Assembly: GCA_029448655.1 (NCBI GenBank)
Contig: JACCLO010000006.1
Span: 62,001-126,000 of the forward strand
Origin: Wolfiporia cocos
Lineage: Eukaryota > Basidiomycota > Agaricomycetes > Polyporales > Phaeolaceae
DNA length: 64,000 bases
Direction of reading: 5' to 3'
In this document: positions 53,054 to 62,433 of the stretch, in pieces
Layout of the letters: every line of letters begins with the position of its first letter
Position numbering within the stretch: position 1 is the first letter of the stretch
The notes under the pieces: model-generated
Database searches by the model: none
Told to the model about the DNA's origin: nothing
What the model saw: only the letters and a program-made list of their open reading frames with translations
Program-made: the position numbers and the translations under genes

Positions 53054-55339
53054 GTGCTCGGTGGGAAAACCCGAGGCAGAGCTTCCGTAGATGCCTAGGG
53101 TGTTTGCGGAGTCGGCTATCCGCTTGCGAAGCCAGGGCAGATGTGTCCTGATGGAGTCGCCCGACGGTGTAGGCGCAGTCGAAGTCGAACCAGTCGACTG
53201 GGTCTGGACGGGGCTGGTGCTTTCTGCCGATCGCACCGAACTCCCGCTTTGCTCCTCATCGCTGATGCGCGTAGTGGGGGCCAGAGGAACCACCTCTGGT
53301 TGCTTCGGAACGTTGGTCCGGATGGTCCCTACGGTGGCTTGGGGGGACTCATCTTCGTCGTCAGTCACCAGTTCCTGGGTGCTGACAATTCGGACCTTGT
53401 ATTTCTTTTTCGGGTCCAATTTCTTCTGGCCCGACTGTTGCGTTCCGCTTGACGAGCCTGTCGGCTTCGTCGTTCCGCTTCCACTACTGGCCGGCTTGGC
53501 TTCCTTCGGCTTGTTCTTAGGGTTTTCGGGACAGTCGCCCCATTTATGTTGTCCGGGGTGCTTGCGACAGTCCTTCCCATAAGAGCCAGTTTCCTTTGCC
53601 TTGCCTTTGCCTTTGTCATCAGCCTTGGCAGGCTTCGACGTAGCTTTGTCGGCGGTCTTGCCAGACCCCGACGACTCCTTCCTTTTTTCTTCCTCAAAGA
53701 TCTTGCCTTTGAGCTTATCCGGGTATTGCCTCTTGTAGAGGTCAATGGCCATATCGAGGTATACCTCCCAGTCGGTCGGCATGGTAAAGCCGGGGACCGA
53801 TTCTAAGGTAGCGAGGGTCTCTCGCACCTTTTCCGGGAGAATCCGTTTGATGTGACTGAACAACGTCTTGTTGTCAGTCTCGGCCAGGCGAGCCAGGGTC
53901 CTGAGCTTCTGTGCCCAAGAAAAGAAGTCCGATTGGAGCTTCTTTTTCCCTTCGTCTCCGAAGTACCCTTCAATCTCCTTTTCGGCAATCTCCTTGTCCG
54001 TCTTCTTGCCGTACACCTTCTCGATCGTTTCCGCAAACGTTTTCCAGGTGTGCCCCGAGGTTTGTCCGGCGGCGATTTTATCAACTACCGGCGACATGTA
54101 TTGGTAGGCCTCGCCCGTAAGCTGTAGCAGGGCTTGGCGAACCTTGTCTTCCTCGAGGGTTACCTTGGCGTCTGCGAAATACATGCTCATTTTTTGGATC
54201 CACTCTTTCGAAGAGATGGAGTCCTTGGGGCCCGAGAATTTGGGCGGCTGAGTCGGTTTGGTCTGTTGGAAGTTGACCGTTGTGGCTGCTGCTGTCGCGG
54301 CTGCCGGTGCGTTTTTTAGAGCGGTTAACTCCGCTTCGAGTTGGTCAATTCTATTAATTAGTGCCGTGACCTGGGCACCGCTGGGTCCCGCGGTTGGGAC
54401 TGCCGGACGCTTTTGCAGTACTGCGATATCTTTTTCTATGCGGACGAACCGATTTTCGGAAAGGGTGTCCAATTGTTGCCGCAAACTCTCCGCTTCCTCT
54501 AGTGCTTCGATTCTATTTTGAAGCACCTGGTTGTGACTCCGAATCTGGTTGGTCTTATTCCAGACCATTTCCATATTCGTGTCTACCCGGCTTTTATATG
54601 CCGCGAGGTTGCTGTAAAGGTGGTTCTTGGCTTGGTACAGCGCCTCCCTGTAAGCTTCTTTTCCCACCTGCAGAACTTCGTCTGGGGCGGCCACTTCCAG
54701 AGTGCGCTGCAACCTTCCCATCAATTCATTCTCGCTTCTTTCCGGTTGCGCGACAATTTCCAGGGTTCCCCTTTCATAGGAGGGGAGGAGATCGGGGAGC
54801 GTCCCAAATAGGGGCTCCGTGTCGACTGGTTCCTCCGGCCGTGGAGTCTCGCTTCCTTCGGGTGTGATGACTGCTCGGCGAGCGGGTGTTTCCGGGTTGA
54901 AGAGCCTGGCGGCTCTCGTGCGTGGCGACGCTTCTTCCTGTGAGTACCAGTGGACGTCACCGTACAGGACTATGAGGTCCGACAGGGGGATGGCGGTGCA
55001 ATAGTTGTCCCACCTCCACCACGAGATGTGGTTCCTGGTCGAATCTTCCCCGTAGTACTTGATGTACGCCGTATGGTTCACGTTTAGGAATGGGCGCACA
55101 TGCGCCGGAATTGAGTTGAAGGAGGTCACACTCCCCCTAACTCTGATGCCGAATACGACTCGCAGGTAGTCCATCAAGCAGGTTTGTTCTCCGGGCCACG
55201 CGTGCTTGCCGATGGCGGGGCGGTAGGCCGTAGCCACCTTGTGGGTGTTGTACAAAGCGCCTTGGACGATTGTGTAGGACACCATTGCTGGACAGTATTC
55301 GTCAGCTTGAGTTATTTTCTTCCTTAAACGATAATTCAA
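53048..55339 (-). CDS. B2 Gag
   Basis: 763 residues, ATG at 55339. N-terminal domain of about 160 residues, rich in Trp, Tyr and His, has no counterpart in A Gag and I do not recognise it. Then an acidic/Pro linker, a coiled-coil helix (about 235-330), a capsid-type region (about 365-540, PPKFSGPKDS start, as in A Gag) and a Lys/Ser/Gly-rich basic tail (about 555-700). Instead of a CCHC knuckle there is a degenerate Cys-His cluster (KDCRKHPGQHKWGDC). Expected to form the particle and bind the RNA. Ends in the TGATG junction with pol. Confidence 0.92.
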   Translation of the reverse strand: MNYRLRKKITQADEYCPAMVSYTIVQGALYNTHKVATAYRPAIGKHAWPGEQTCLMDYLRVVFGIRVRGSVTSFNSIPAHVRPFLNVNHTAYIKYYGEDSTRNHISWWRWDNYCTAIPLSDLIVLYGDVHWYSQEEASPRTRAARLFNPETPARRAVITPEGSETPRPEEPVDTEPLFGTLPDLLPSYERGTLEIVAQPERSENELMGRLQRTLEVAAPDEVLQVGKEAYREALYQAKNHLYSNLAAYKSRVDTNMEMVWNKTNQIRSHNQVLQNRIEALEEAESLRQQLDTLSENRFVRIEKDIAVLQKRPAVPTAGPSGAQVTALINRIDQLEAELTALKNAPAAATAAATTVNFQQTKPTQPPKFSGPKDSISSKEWIQKMSMYFADAKVTLEEDKVRQALLQLTGEAYQYMSPVVDKIAAGQTSGHTWKTFAETIEKVYGKKTDKEIAEKEIEGYFGDEGKKKLQSDFFSWAQKLRTLARLAETDNKTLFSHIKRILPEKVRETLATLESVPGFTMPTDWEVYLDMAIDLYKRQYPDKLKGKIFEEEKRKESSGSGKTADKATSKPAKADDKGKGKAKETGSYGKDCRKHPGQHKWGDCPENPKNKPKEAKPASSGSGTTKPTGSSSGTQQSGQKKLDPKKKYKVRIVSTQELVTDDEDESPQATVGTIRTNVPKQPEVVPLAPTTRISDEEQSGSSVRSAESTSPVQTQSTGSTSTAPTPSGDSIRTHLPWLRKRIADSANTLGIYGSSASGFPTEHM

Positions 55340-55347
55340 GAAAAGAG

Positions 55348-55428
55348 TGCCTTTTCAGGACTTAAATGCCTTTTCAGGACTTTTCGCAATCAATGCCATG
55401 CACCAAAAAAAATGCCTTTTCAGGACTT
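55348..55428 (-). repeat. Three direct repeats between B2 ORF1 and gag
   Basis: TGCCTTTTCAGGACTT at 55348-55363, 55367-55382 and 55413-55428 (plus strand), within the 97-nt ORF1-gag spacer. Kept exactly in B0 although the surrounding spacer varies (A-run length, point changes). Confidence 0.9.
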
Positions 55429-55436
55429 TCTATCTA

Positions 55437-56252
55437 CTACAACTGTGGTTTGCCGAGGTCGAAGTTGAGACCGCTATGTACTAAATGTGTCTTTAAGTAC
55501 GTAACGTGCTGTTTCACGTCTAGATCTCCAAAAACGTGCTCCACCCTCCTGAGATATTTTTCGAGGCGGCGGAGGTCTTCATTCTTCATGGAGTCCTGAC
55601 GGACCCTTTGCTCCAGGTGTGTGGAGAGATCGTCGAAATCGGTGATGAGGGTGGTGAATTTTGCTATGATGGGGGCCGTGGTGGTTGCGTCGGGGACTTT
55701 CCATAGGCGGAAAAGATTTTTGTGGGCGGCGTTCATCTGTTTGTCGACGTCCAAGAACCAGTCCCACTTCTTTTCCGTGCAGTGGACGTCCCTGGGGTTC
55801 ACAAGACCCCGTTTTTCGACCCACTCGGCCGGCATTCTAAGCTCCTCCACTCTCTCCAACAGCGACTTCTTTGGGGGCTCAATTCGCTCCCGAAGACTCC
55901 TCACCATTCTCTCTTCCTCAACCCTCTTCCTGGCTGCCTCGGCGATTAGCTGATCCAGACTCTGTTTCTGGATCCGAGCCTCGAGCTTCTCCTTCTGTTT
56001 GAGAAGCTTGTTGAGCTTCTTCCGCCTGATGTCGTCGAGGGCGGCCTCGTGGTTGACCCTTCGGATCTCCTCCGGGTCGGGATTCGGCTTCTTGTAGAAG
56101 ACGTCTTTGCCCTTTCGGGACTTTCCTCGCTTTGGGGCTGTGACCGCGGAGATGCGGTCTTCGAGCGATTTAGAGGCGGCAATGTGCCATTCCTCGCGCT
56201 CCCCCGTAGCGGCGTTTCTCGGAGTAACCGTGAAACGTGGTGCTTTCGGCAT
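55437..56252 (-). CDS. B2 ORF1, coiled-coil protein upstream of gag
   Basis: 271 residues, ATG at 56252, intact. Basic N-terminus with a Lys-rich cluster (about 38-50), a long Lys/Glu/Arg/Leu helix (about 70-135), and a C-terminal region (about 185-250) similar to the end of family A ORF1. No cysteine cluster, transmembrane segment or enzyme motif. It lies between the leader and gag on the element RNA. Whether it is translated by leaky scanning, reinitiation or an internal entry site cannot be told. Its retention in two families and in the otherwise damaged B0 and A2 suggests a needed role, perhaps in the particle. Confidence 0.75.
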   Translation of the reverse strand: MPKAPRFTVTPRNAATGEREEWHIAASKSLEDRISAVTAPKRGKSRKGKDVFYKKPNPDPEEIRRVNHEAALDDIRRKKLNKLLKQKEKLEARIQKQSLDQLIAEAARKRVEEERMVRSLRERIEPPKKSLLERVEELRMPAEWVEKRGLVNPRDVHCTEKKWDWFLDVDKQMNAAHKNLFRLWKVPDATTTAPIIAKFTTLITDFDDLSTHLEQRVRQDSMKNEDLRRLEKYLRRVEHVFGDLDVKQHVTYLKTHLVHSGLNFDLGKPQL

Positions 56253-56942
56253 GACTACGTAAAAAGAAGTCTAAGTAAGCTATTCTAGTGGAAATTCACG
56301 CGGTCTTCTGTCGGGGCTTATCGTCGCTTCTTGATGTGTCGTGCGCTTATCCTCCGGCGTCAATGGGCGCTCCGCCCTCGACCGGAGTTAGTGTCGGCGA
56401 CTGGATTGCGTCTCTCTCACGCTACCAGGTGGGGGATACAGCAGGTCGTCTTCCCTTGACGCCTGGGAATGCAGGATTTGGGGTATTACACCTCGCATGT
56501 GCCCACGCCTCACTCCAGTTAGGTGGCTGCCAGTGTTTAAACCAAACCCATGCCCTGAGGGACTTAGAGGGCGCCAAGGCCAGAACTCTATCGTTCTGAA
56601 GCCGTATCGGCAGCGGTTCTAGGCAGGGCAACTCGTGCCCACCATCCCAACTCTAAAATAGAGTGGCCCCTGTACGCCTGGGGATAGGCGAGAAGGTCGT
56701 CTCCGGCCCGGTCAAGAGTTTACACCGTTGCCATCGATTCCCAACATATGGGGAAAGGCTTGGCAGCCAGTCCCCTGGTTCCGCTTAAGCCTACGGTCCG
56801 GCTGTTTGCCCGAAGGCGGTGATCCCCCAGAGCCCACTAAGGATACCCCGCTGCCTGGCGGCGAGCAGGGGTGCGCAGACGGCGACGAAAACCCCTAAGA
56901 AGAAAAAATCCCAGACCCTCCAAGAGGGCGGGGGCGAAAGCG
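56253..56942 (-). other. B2 leader
   Basis: About 690 nt, near-identical to the B0 leader, no convincing gene. Contains small hairpins such as CTCTAAAATAGAG near 56651-56663. Confidence 0.6.
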
Positions 56943-56954
56943 AGTTCTATTCAT
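56943..56954 (-). promoter_or_regulatory. B2 self-primer binding site
   Basis: Minus strand ATGAATAGAACT one base after the 5' LTR. It is complementary over 12 nt to AGTTCTATTCAT (minus strand, plus 57065-57076), the presumed RNA 5' end. Confidence 0.75.
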
Positions 56955-56955
56955 A

Positions 56956-57573
56956 TAACACAAGATAGCACTTACTTGTAATGTTCTTGGTATTGCTGGT
57001 TAGGCAAGAGATAAGCAGGTGTTAAGCAGGATACGTTGAGTGGTTAACTCGTAGTATGAATGCAATGAATAGAACTGAGGCAATAGCGCTCAGCAAGTCC
57101 AGTATATATACATGATAAATAAGACCCCTAGCAGTCTTATTAAATAATACTAATGTCCGTATTCGTATGTACAAGTCCCCAGGTACCTAAGTACTTAGTA
57201 ATATACGATAAATAGATATGCCGATCAAAACCGGGATATAGAAAGGCGGCGTAGGCCGCACGAATGGCGTTTTGCGCTCTTGTCATTACAAAGACGGGGC
57301 GTGACCAAAGCCCGGTCCGCTGACGTTTATACGCTGACTGCTTCCGGACGAAATGTCCGATTGGCTGAAACTAGACATGTGACTGATGGTAACTACTAGT
57401 GATAAGATAAGACCGTCGTTACGGGAGATAACGCGGCCATCATTCGGCACGTATGTAACCGTTAACTTATGAACCAGATAAGCTAGTTATTGGTCTAGAA
57501 AGTCGTAGATAATTCGTAGAATTGCCGGAAAAATAGTAAGAAATATAGGGAAACTAGGAGAATTCTTGTGACA
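56956..57573 (-). repeat. B2 5' LTR (618 bp)
   Basis: Identical by eye to 47913-48530. TSD GTTCC at 57574-57578. Confidence 0.95.
57065..57110 (-). promoter_or_regulatory. B2 LTR core promoter and RNA 5' end
   Basis: Minus strand TATATATACT from 57110, then AGTTCTATTCAT starting at 57076, 34 nt downstream. A CTGAG/CTCAG inverted repeat (57075-57079 and 57089-57093) lies just before the start, its right arm overlapping the first two bases. Confidence 0.68.
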
Positions 57574-58261
57574 GTTCCCCTCGCCCCAACCACACGTCTC
57601 GAAGACGTTCTGTGAAGAACACACCAGCCCCGCAGCGGCTGGGAGTGTACAGCGCCCCGAAGAAGTGCACCTCTACGAAGAGGCTTCACAGAGACCCCTC
57701 ATCTTGTGGGAAGATAAGGCGGTCGTACGTCACCCGGTATCTCATCTCGGTATATTCGGTAACTCGGCAACGGACTTTACCCGGAGGACTCAGACACTAG
57801 CTACACGTGCCCCTCCTGTAAAATACTTTTCGCCTGACCCGCTCGCGTTGAAATTTTTCACTTTGTATAATATACATGGAAACGATTCTCGAGACGACAA
57901 TAAATCGTTCTCTATCGAAGTGGAACTGTGGGTATACGGCAAAAAAGTAAACGCCATGGCATTAATCGACACCGGTGCATCAATAAGTGTCATCGATAAG
58001 AAACTCGTCCATGAGGAGAAGTTAGTCACTCAAAAACTACCTTCACCTCTCGAGATTCGTAACGCCGACGGTACCTCTAATACCGCCAGAAATATCAATA
58101 TGGCAGTTAAGGCTTATATGGTGCACGAGGAACACAAGTCCACCGAATTCTTGTACGTAATGGACGTACAGAATGCGGATGTGATCCTCGGATATGACTG
58201 GTTCCTGAAACACAACCCGGAATTCAACTGGCCGGAAGGAACCTTCACATATCGGTGTACG
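57574..58261 (+). pseudogene. A2 pol, part 1 (protease)
   Basis: Matches A1 Pol from the gag-pol overlap to about residue 237, with DTGAS near 57970-57984. The frame is open here; it stops where D1 is inserted. GTACG at 58257-58261 is the D1 TSD. Confidence 0.9.
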
Positions 58262-59356
58262 TGACACAGATGGCTCTGTGGGACTCACCAAGCCAGTATC
58301 CTTGCGATGAACTAAGGCGACTAGGTGAGGTAGAGGTTATCAGATGCAATAGTAGATGGAAGGTTCTTCTACGGCGTACGCCGAGAAGAATAGAACTGAA
58401 GTTATAGAGCGCTTGGCTCCTACTTATATACATGTGTATGGGAAGGTCACGTGCTACTAGCTAGCTATGTCCTTACCGGGTTATGTGGCTTTGCCAAGTG
58501 GCGAAGCTTATCTTATCTGATGTTTAGTTACTCTATCTAGAATGGCCGTGGAAGGCCCTAATGGCCGACCCAATCGTAATAGAGGGATTATGTCTTTATT
58601 GTGATGCTAACGCGGGCGCAGCCCGGGTATAGGTGAAGCCGGTTGCCGGATACCTTGCGGTATAATGGCGATTGGCCGTGCTTCGTTGGATGACCAAGGC
58701 GAGGCGCCGAGGTCGTTATGCTATTGGGCCAGCAGGCACCGTAGCATGTGATATGTCCGGACCGGATGGTTACCGGAGCATATGGTGGTCTTAGCCGTGA
58801 GGCGAGGACCGGTGTTTGGGCAACGCCGTGATGGCAGAAGCCCGGGACTTGGAGACCGCCGAGTCCGTGGGAGGCCGAGAAGGCCGTGACCTATGACGAT
58901 ATAGCCTTGATGCTATTATAGTGCTGTATGGTCGTGTTGCCATTATTATGCGAAGGCGTGGCGCGCCTGAGGTGCCATTGTGATCAAGGATCTTATGGCA
59001 GTGGGAAGCCGGGAAGGCCGACCCAATAGTACAAGGCCGCGAGGCACTGTTTGTACATGTGGACATTATTATGCGAGCGTGCCGCGCTCGGCCTATCATT
59101 ATGATCTACGATCTATGACGTGGAGGGTCTTGCTCTGACGGGCGAGACCTGTATGACGTAGCTGTAACTATGCTATTGGACCGGAAGGTGCCGTAGCGTT
59201 ATGTAAGCTGGTCATGTGGTGATAAGCCCAGTTAAGAGCTTGTCGTGGTGGCAATGGGAGTTAACCCGTAGATAACTTGTAGTTAGACGTATAAATCCCA
59301 GGTAAATTGCTATAATCGTAGGAAAAATGCTGTAAGCCCCAGATAAATCTGTGACA
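58262..59356 (-). repeat. Solo LTR D1 (1095 bp)
   Basis: TGACACAGATGG...AAATCTGTGACA with TSD GTACG at 58257-58261 and 59357-59361; A1 has the empty site (GGTGTACGGAAA, about 16478-16489). Minus strand TATATAAG near 58430 and AGTTCTATTCT about 34 nt on set the orientation; that RNA start resembles the one of family B. No internal region of D is in the window. Confidence 0.93.
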
Positions 59357-60878
59357 GTACGGAAAAATGCAAACATGGCAAACGGGTTTCGATTTCTGAG
59401 GAAGAAGACGAAATCGAACCCCGCAACATCTATCAGATTATCAACGACTTTCCAATAGATTTTCTCGGCTTAGAGGAGCCTGAGAATCCCTTTGTCGCTT
59501 GGGTGAACACCCTTGATGAAGGAACGGAACTCCTTATCGACGCCATTCAGTCGATAACGGAGAAGTCGGATGATGAATTCCTGACAGATGCGGATCTCCA
59601 GAAATGGAAATCCTTGGTTCCGGAGGAATACCAGGAGTTTGGTCCCACGGTATTTTCTCAACGCGCATCCGAAAGGATGCCCGAGCGGAAACCATACGAC
59701 CACGCCATCGACTTCCCCGATGACGCGGTACTACCGCCCCCGAGTAAGGCATACAAGATGTCTCCTCAGGAAGCGAACTCGCTAGATCAGTGGATCCAAG
59801 AAGAGTTACGGAAGGGCTACATCCGACACTCGAAATCCCCGATCGCGAGCCCGGTCTTCTTCGTCCCTAAAAAAGACGGCGGAGCCCGAATGGTAGTCGA
59901 TTACCGAAAAGTAAACGACTTGACCATTAAAAACAGGTACCCTCTCCCACGCATAGACGAGCTTATCGATAAGCTTAGCCAGGCTTCGATATTTACAAAG
60001 CTCGACTTGCGTTGGGGTTACAACAACGTAAGAATCAAGGAGGGAGATGAATGGAAGACCGCATTCATTACGCCTAATGGCCTTTACGAAGCTGTAGTCA
60101 TGTACTTCGGTTTTTGTAATGCACCCAGCACGTTCCAACACATGATGAACGATATTCTAGGTGACCTTATCAGAGAAGGAAAGGTCATTGTCTACCTAGA
60201 CGACATCCTTGTGTTCGGAAACGACCTGTTGGAACACCGTCGTATCGTCAAGCAAGTATTACAAATCTTGCAAGACAACGACTTGTTCGCAAAGCCTGAA
60301 AAGTGCTTTTTCGAACAAAGCAGTATTGAATACCTGGGAATGATCATTTCCAAAGGAAAAGTCGAAATGGACCCTAAGAAGGTAGCCGGCGTTATGGACT
60401 GGCCTACACCTGCCAAGGTGAAGGACGTCCAGGCCTCTGTTGGCTTCGCCAACTACTACCGTCAGTTCATTAAGGACTTCTCCAAAGTGGTTAAGCCGTT
60501 AACCGAACTGTCCAAGAAAAACATGCAGTGGAACTGGGGACCCGAACAAGCGGAAGCATTCCAAACGCTCAAGGAAGCTTTCACATCGGCTCCAATACTC
60601 CGCATCCCAGATCAGGAGTCCCCGTTCCGTGTGGAAGCGGATTCTTCCGATTACGCAACGGGTGCAGTGCTATCACAATACTCTTCGGAGGATAAGCTCT
60701 GGCACCCGGTAGCCTTTTACTCGAAATCTCTATCAGCACCCGAAAGGAACTATGAGATTTACGATAAGGAGTTGCTCGCAATCATCCGTGCTCTAGAGGA
60801 ATGGAGACATTACCTCGAGGGACATCCGCACAAATTTGAAGTATGGTCGGATCATCTCAATCTGACATATTTCAAATC
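59357..60878 (+). pseudogene. A2 pol, part 2 (RT, RNase H)
   Basis: Continues A1-like Pol from about residue 236 through RT (YLDD near 60195-60206) into RNase H (YEIYDKELLAII, about 60750), open throughout. Ends at F2; AAATC at 60874-60878 is the TSD. Confidence 0.9.
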
Positions 60879-61132
60879 TGTCACAGATAATGCAAAAGCA
60901 TAATATCATAGACGTTACGGAGCAATAACTAGGGTACATTACCTGTACGTGGCGCCGGCATACATGGCCTACACCATAGAGTGTCTAATAGGCGCCGAGC
61001 GTGGGAATATGAACTGCAGATATAGCTGGACCCTCGATAGCAGCATGAGCTGTTATCGTAGCCCTTTTGGGGGAGTGGCTATTATGCCACTCATAAGCAC
61101 GTTGCATTGGGTCCGCAGCGCGTCTTGTGATA
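60879..61132. repeat. Small LTR-like element F2 (254 bp)
   Basis: TGTCACAGATAA...CTTGTGATA, TSD AAATC at 60874-60878 and 61133-61137; A1 shows the empty site (TTCAAATCGGCAC near 17995). Same length as F1, opposite orientation. TG..TA ends and 5-bp TSD fit an LTR better than a DNA transposon. Confidence 0.85.
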
Positions 61133-61277
61133 AAATCGGCACAACGGCTAACCCGGAGACAGGCACGTTGGAGTCTTTACCTGACAAGGTTCAACTTCAC
61201 CATGTGTCACAAACCCGGTAAAACAATGCTCACGGCTGATCCTCTGTCACGGAGGCCAGACCATGAAGAGGGGGTGG
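61133..61277 (+). pseudogene. A2 pol, part 3 (RNase H end, linker)
   Basis: Matches A1 Pol (nt 17997-18141) up to the internal polypurine stretch GAAGAGGGGGTGG, where LTR D2 begins. GGTGG at 61273-61277 would be the D2 TSD; its partner is outside the window. Confidence 0.88.
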
Positions 61278-61721
61278 TGACACAGTACGCCTGTGGGACT
61301 CACCAAGTGCCTATATGCTTGAGATAAGGCGACTTAGAGGGATAGACAGTACCAGCGCAGCAGGATGTGAGAGGTTATTCTACGGCGCAAGCCGAGAGAA
61401 TAATAGAACTAAAGTTATAGGGCGTCAAGCCCCTAGTTATATACATGTTTATGGGAAGGTCATGTGCTACTAGCTAGCGGTTACCTTTCCGGGTTATGTG
61501 GCTTTGCCAAGAGGCGAAGCGCTATCTTATCTGTTGTTTATGGACTCTATCTACAATGGCCGTGATGGGCCCTAGTGGCCACACCAATCGTAGGAGAGGG
61601 ATTTGTGTATGTTATCATATGAACACGGGCGCAGCCCGGGTATATGGGAAGCCGGTTGCCGGATACCGTGAGGTATAATGGCGATTGGCCGTGCTTCGTT
61701 GGATGACCAAGGCGAGGCGCC
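61278..61721 (-). repeat. LTR D2 (cut by A3)
   Basis: Begins TGACACAGTACG and is related to, but clearly diverged from, D1. It runs to GAGGCGCC, where A3 starts; D1 continues there with GAGGTCG. GCGCC at 61717-61721 is the left TSD of A3. Minus-strand TATATAAC box near 61440. Confidence 0.85.
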
Positions 61722-62420
61722 TGTCACAGATTTGGGACATGCCACTATTTTTCCCGTATTTTTACCTATTTATCTGGTATTTCTACGACCTTGTAGACAT
61801 TTACGCTGCCAAGCGCTCGTCTACACGTACACGCGAACAAACAACACGTACACAACGCGGTATACGTCCACCTGTCATAACAACACGTACATAACACGTT
61901 TGTACGCGTCAATGACTCAGCGGACTAACCTCCGGTGTCAAGCGCCTTACTCGTATCCCGGTACCGGGCTATGTCAGTACAATTGGATAAGCGGCCCGCT
62001 CGTTATCACATGCCAATGCCCTCACGATTACTCATATTCCGATACCGGTATATAAGAATCACATGCATGGCTTACTAACGTAGCTACAGCCACTTCCACA
62101 ACATGGACCTACGGTCCAAACAAACGATCTTACTGGTGCGGCCATTACCGGCGCACATGGTCTATTGTAGTTTACGACTTAACCATATTAGTTATGTCTG
62201 CGCACAGACCACCTTCAGGTTTGGTTCCCTTACCGGTAACCAAACAAAGCATGTATATAAGTAGGGCTATCACTGCGGATAAGCCTTAGATTTGTTCTCT
62301 GCATTCGCACAGTTACATACCATCTCTGCTTGCGCCCACTAGTCTCCTCACCAACCTTCAACAACCTCTTCAAGTCGTTTATAAGGTTATAGTGTGAGTC
62401 CCACAGTCTAGTCTGTGTCA
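61722..62420 (+). repeat. A3 5' LTR (699 bp)
   Basis: TGTCACAGATTTGG to GTCTGTGTCA, with the same TATATAAG and AGATTTGTTCT elements (about 62253-62299) as A1. Confidence 0.94.
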
Positions 62421-62422
62421 TA

Positions 62423-62433
62423 AGAACAAATCT
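62423..62433 (+). promoter_or_regulatory. A3 self-primer binding site
   Basis: AGAACAAATCT two bases after the LTR, complementary to AGATTTGTTCT in the LTR. Confidence 0.72.

Larger units (their letters stand above)
47913..57573 (-). mobile_element. B2: intact family B chromovirus
   Basis: 9661 bp, 618-bp LTRs at 47913-48530 and 56956-57573 that look identical by eye, TSD GTTCC on both sides, inserted in A2. ORF1, gag and pol are all open, and the polypurine tract and self-primer site are present. It is the reference copy for reading B0 and B1 and probably a recent, potentially active insertion. Confidence 0.96.
42645..61277 (+). mobile_element. A2: family A element broken by E2, B2, D1, F2 and D2
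   Basis: Starts TGTCACAGATTTGG at 42645 (left flank GCAGT). Order: 5' LTR, primer site, leader, ORF1, damaged gag, then pol in three pieces separated by other insertions up to 61277, where LTR D2 begins. The rest of pol and the 3' LTR must lie beyond A3, outside the window. Alignment with A1 shows the empty site for every nested insertion. Confidence 0.92.

Noticed and set aside
58262..59356. D1 as a DNA transposon with terminal inverted repeats
   Set aside because: TG..CA ends, 5-bp TSD and a TATA/start arrangement like the other LTRs point to a solo LTR; no transposase and no DNA-transposon type TSD.
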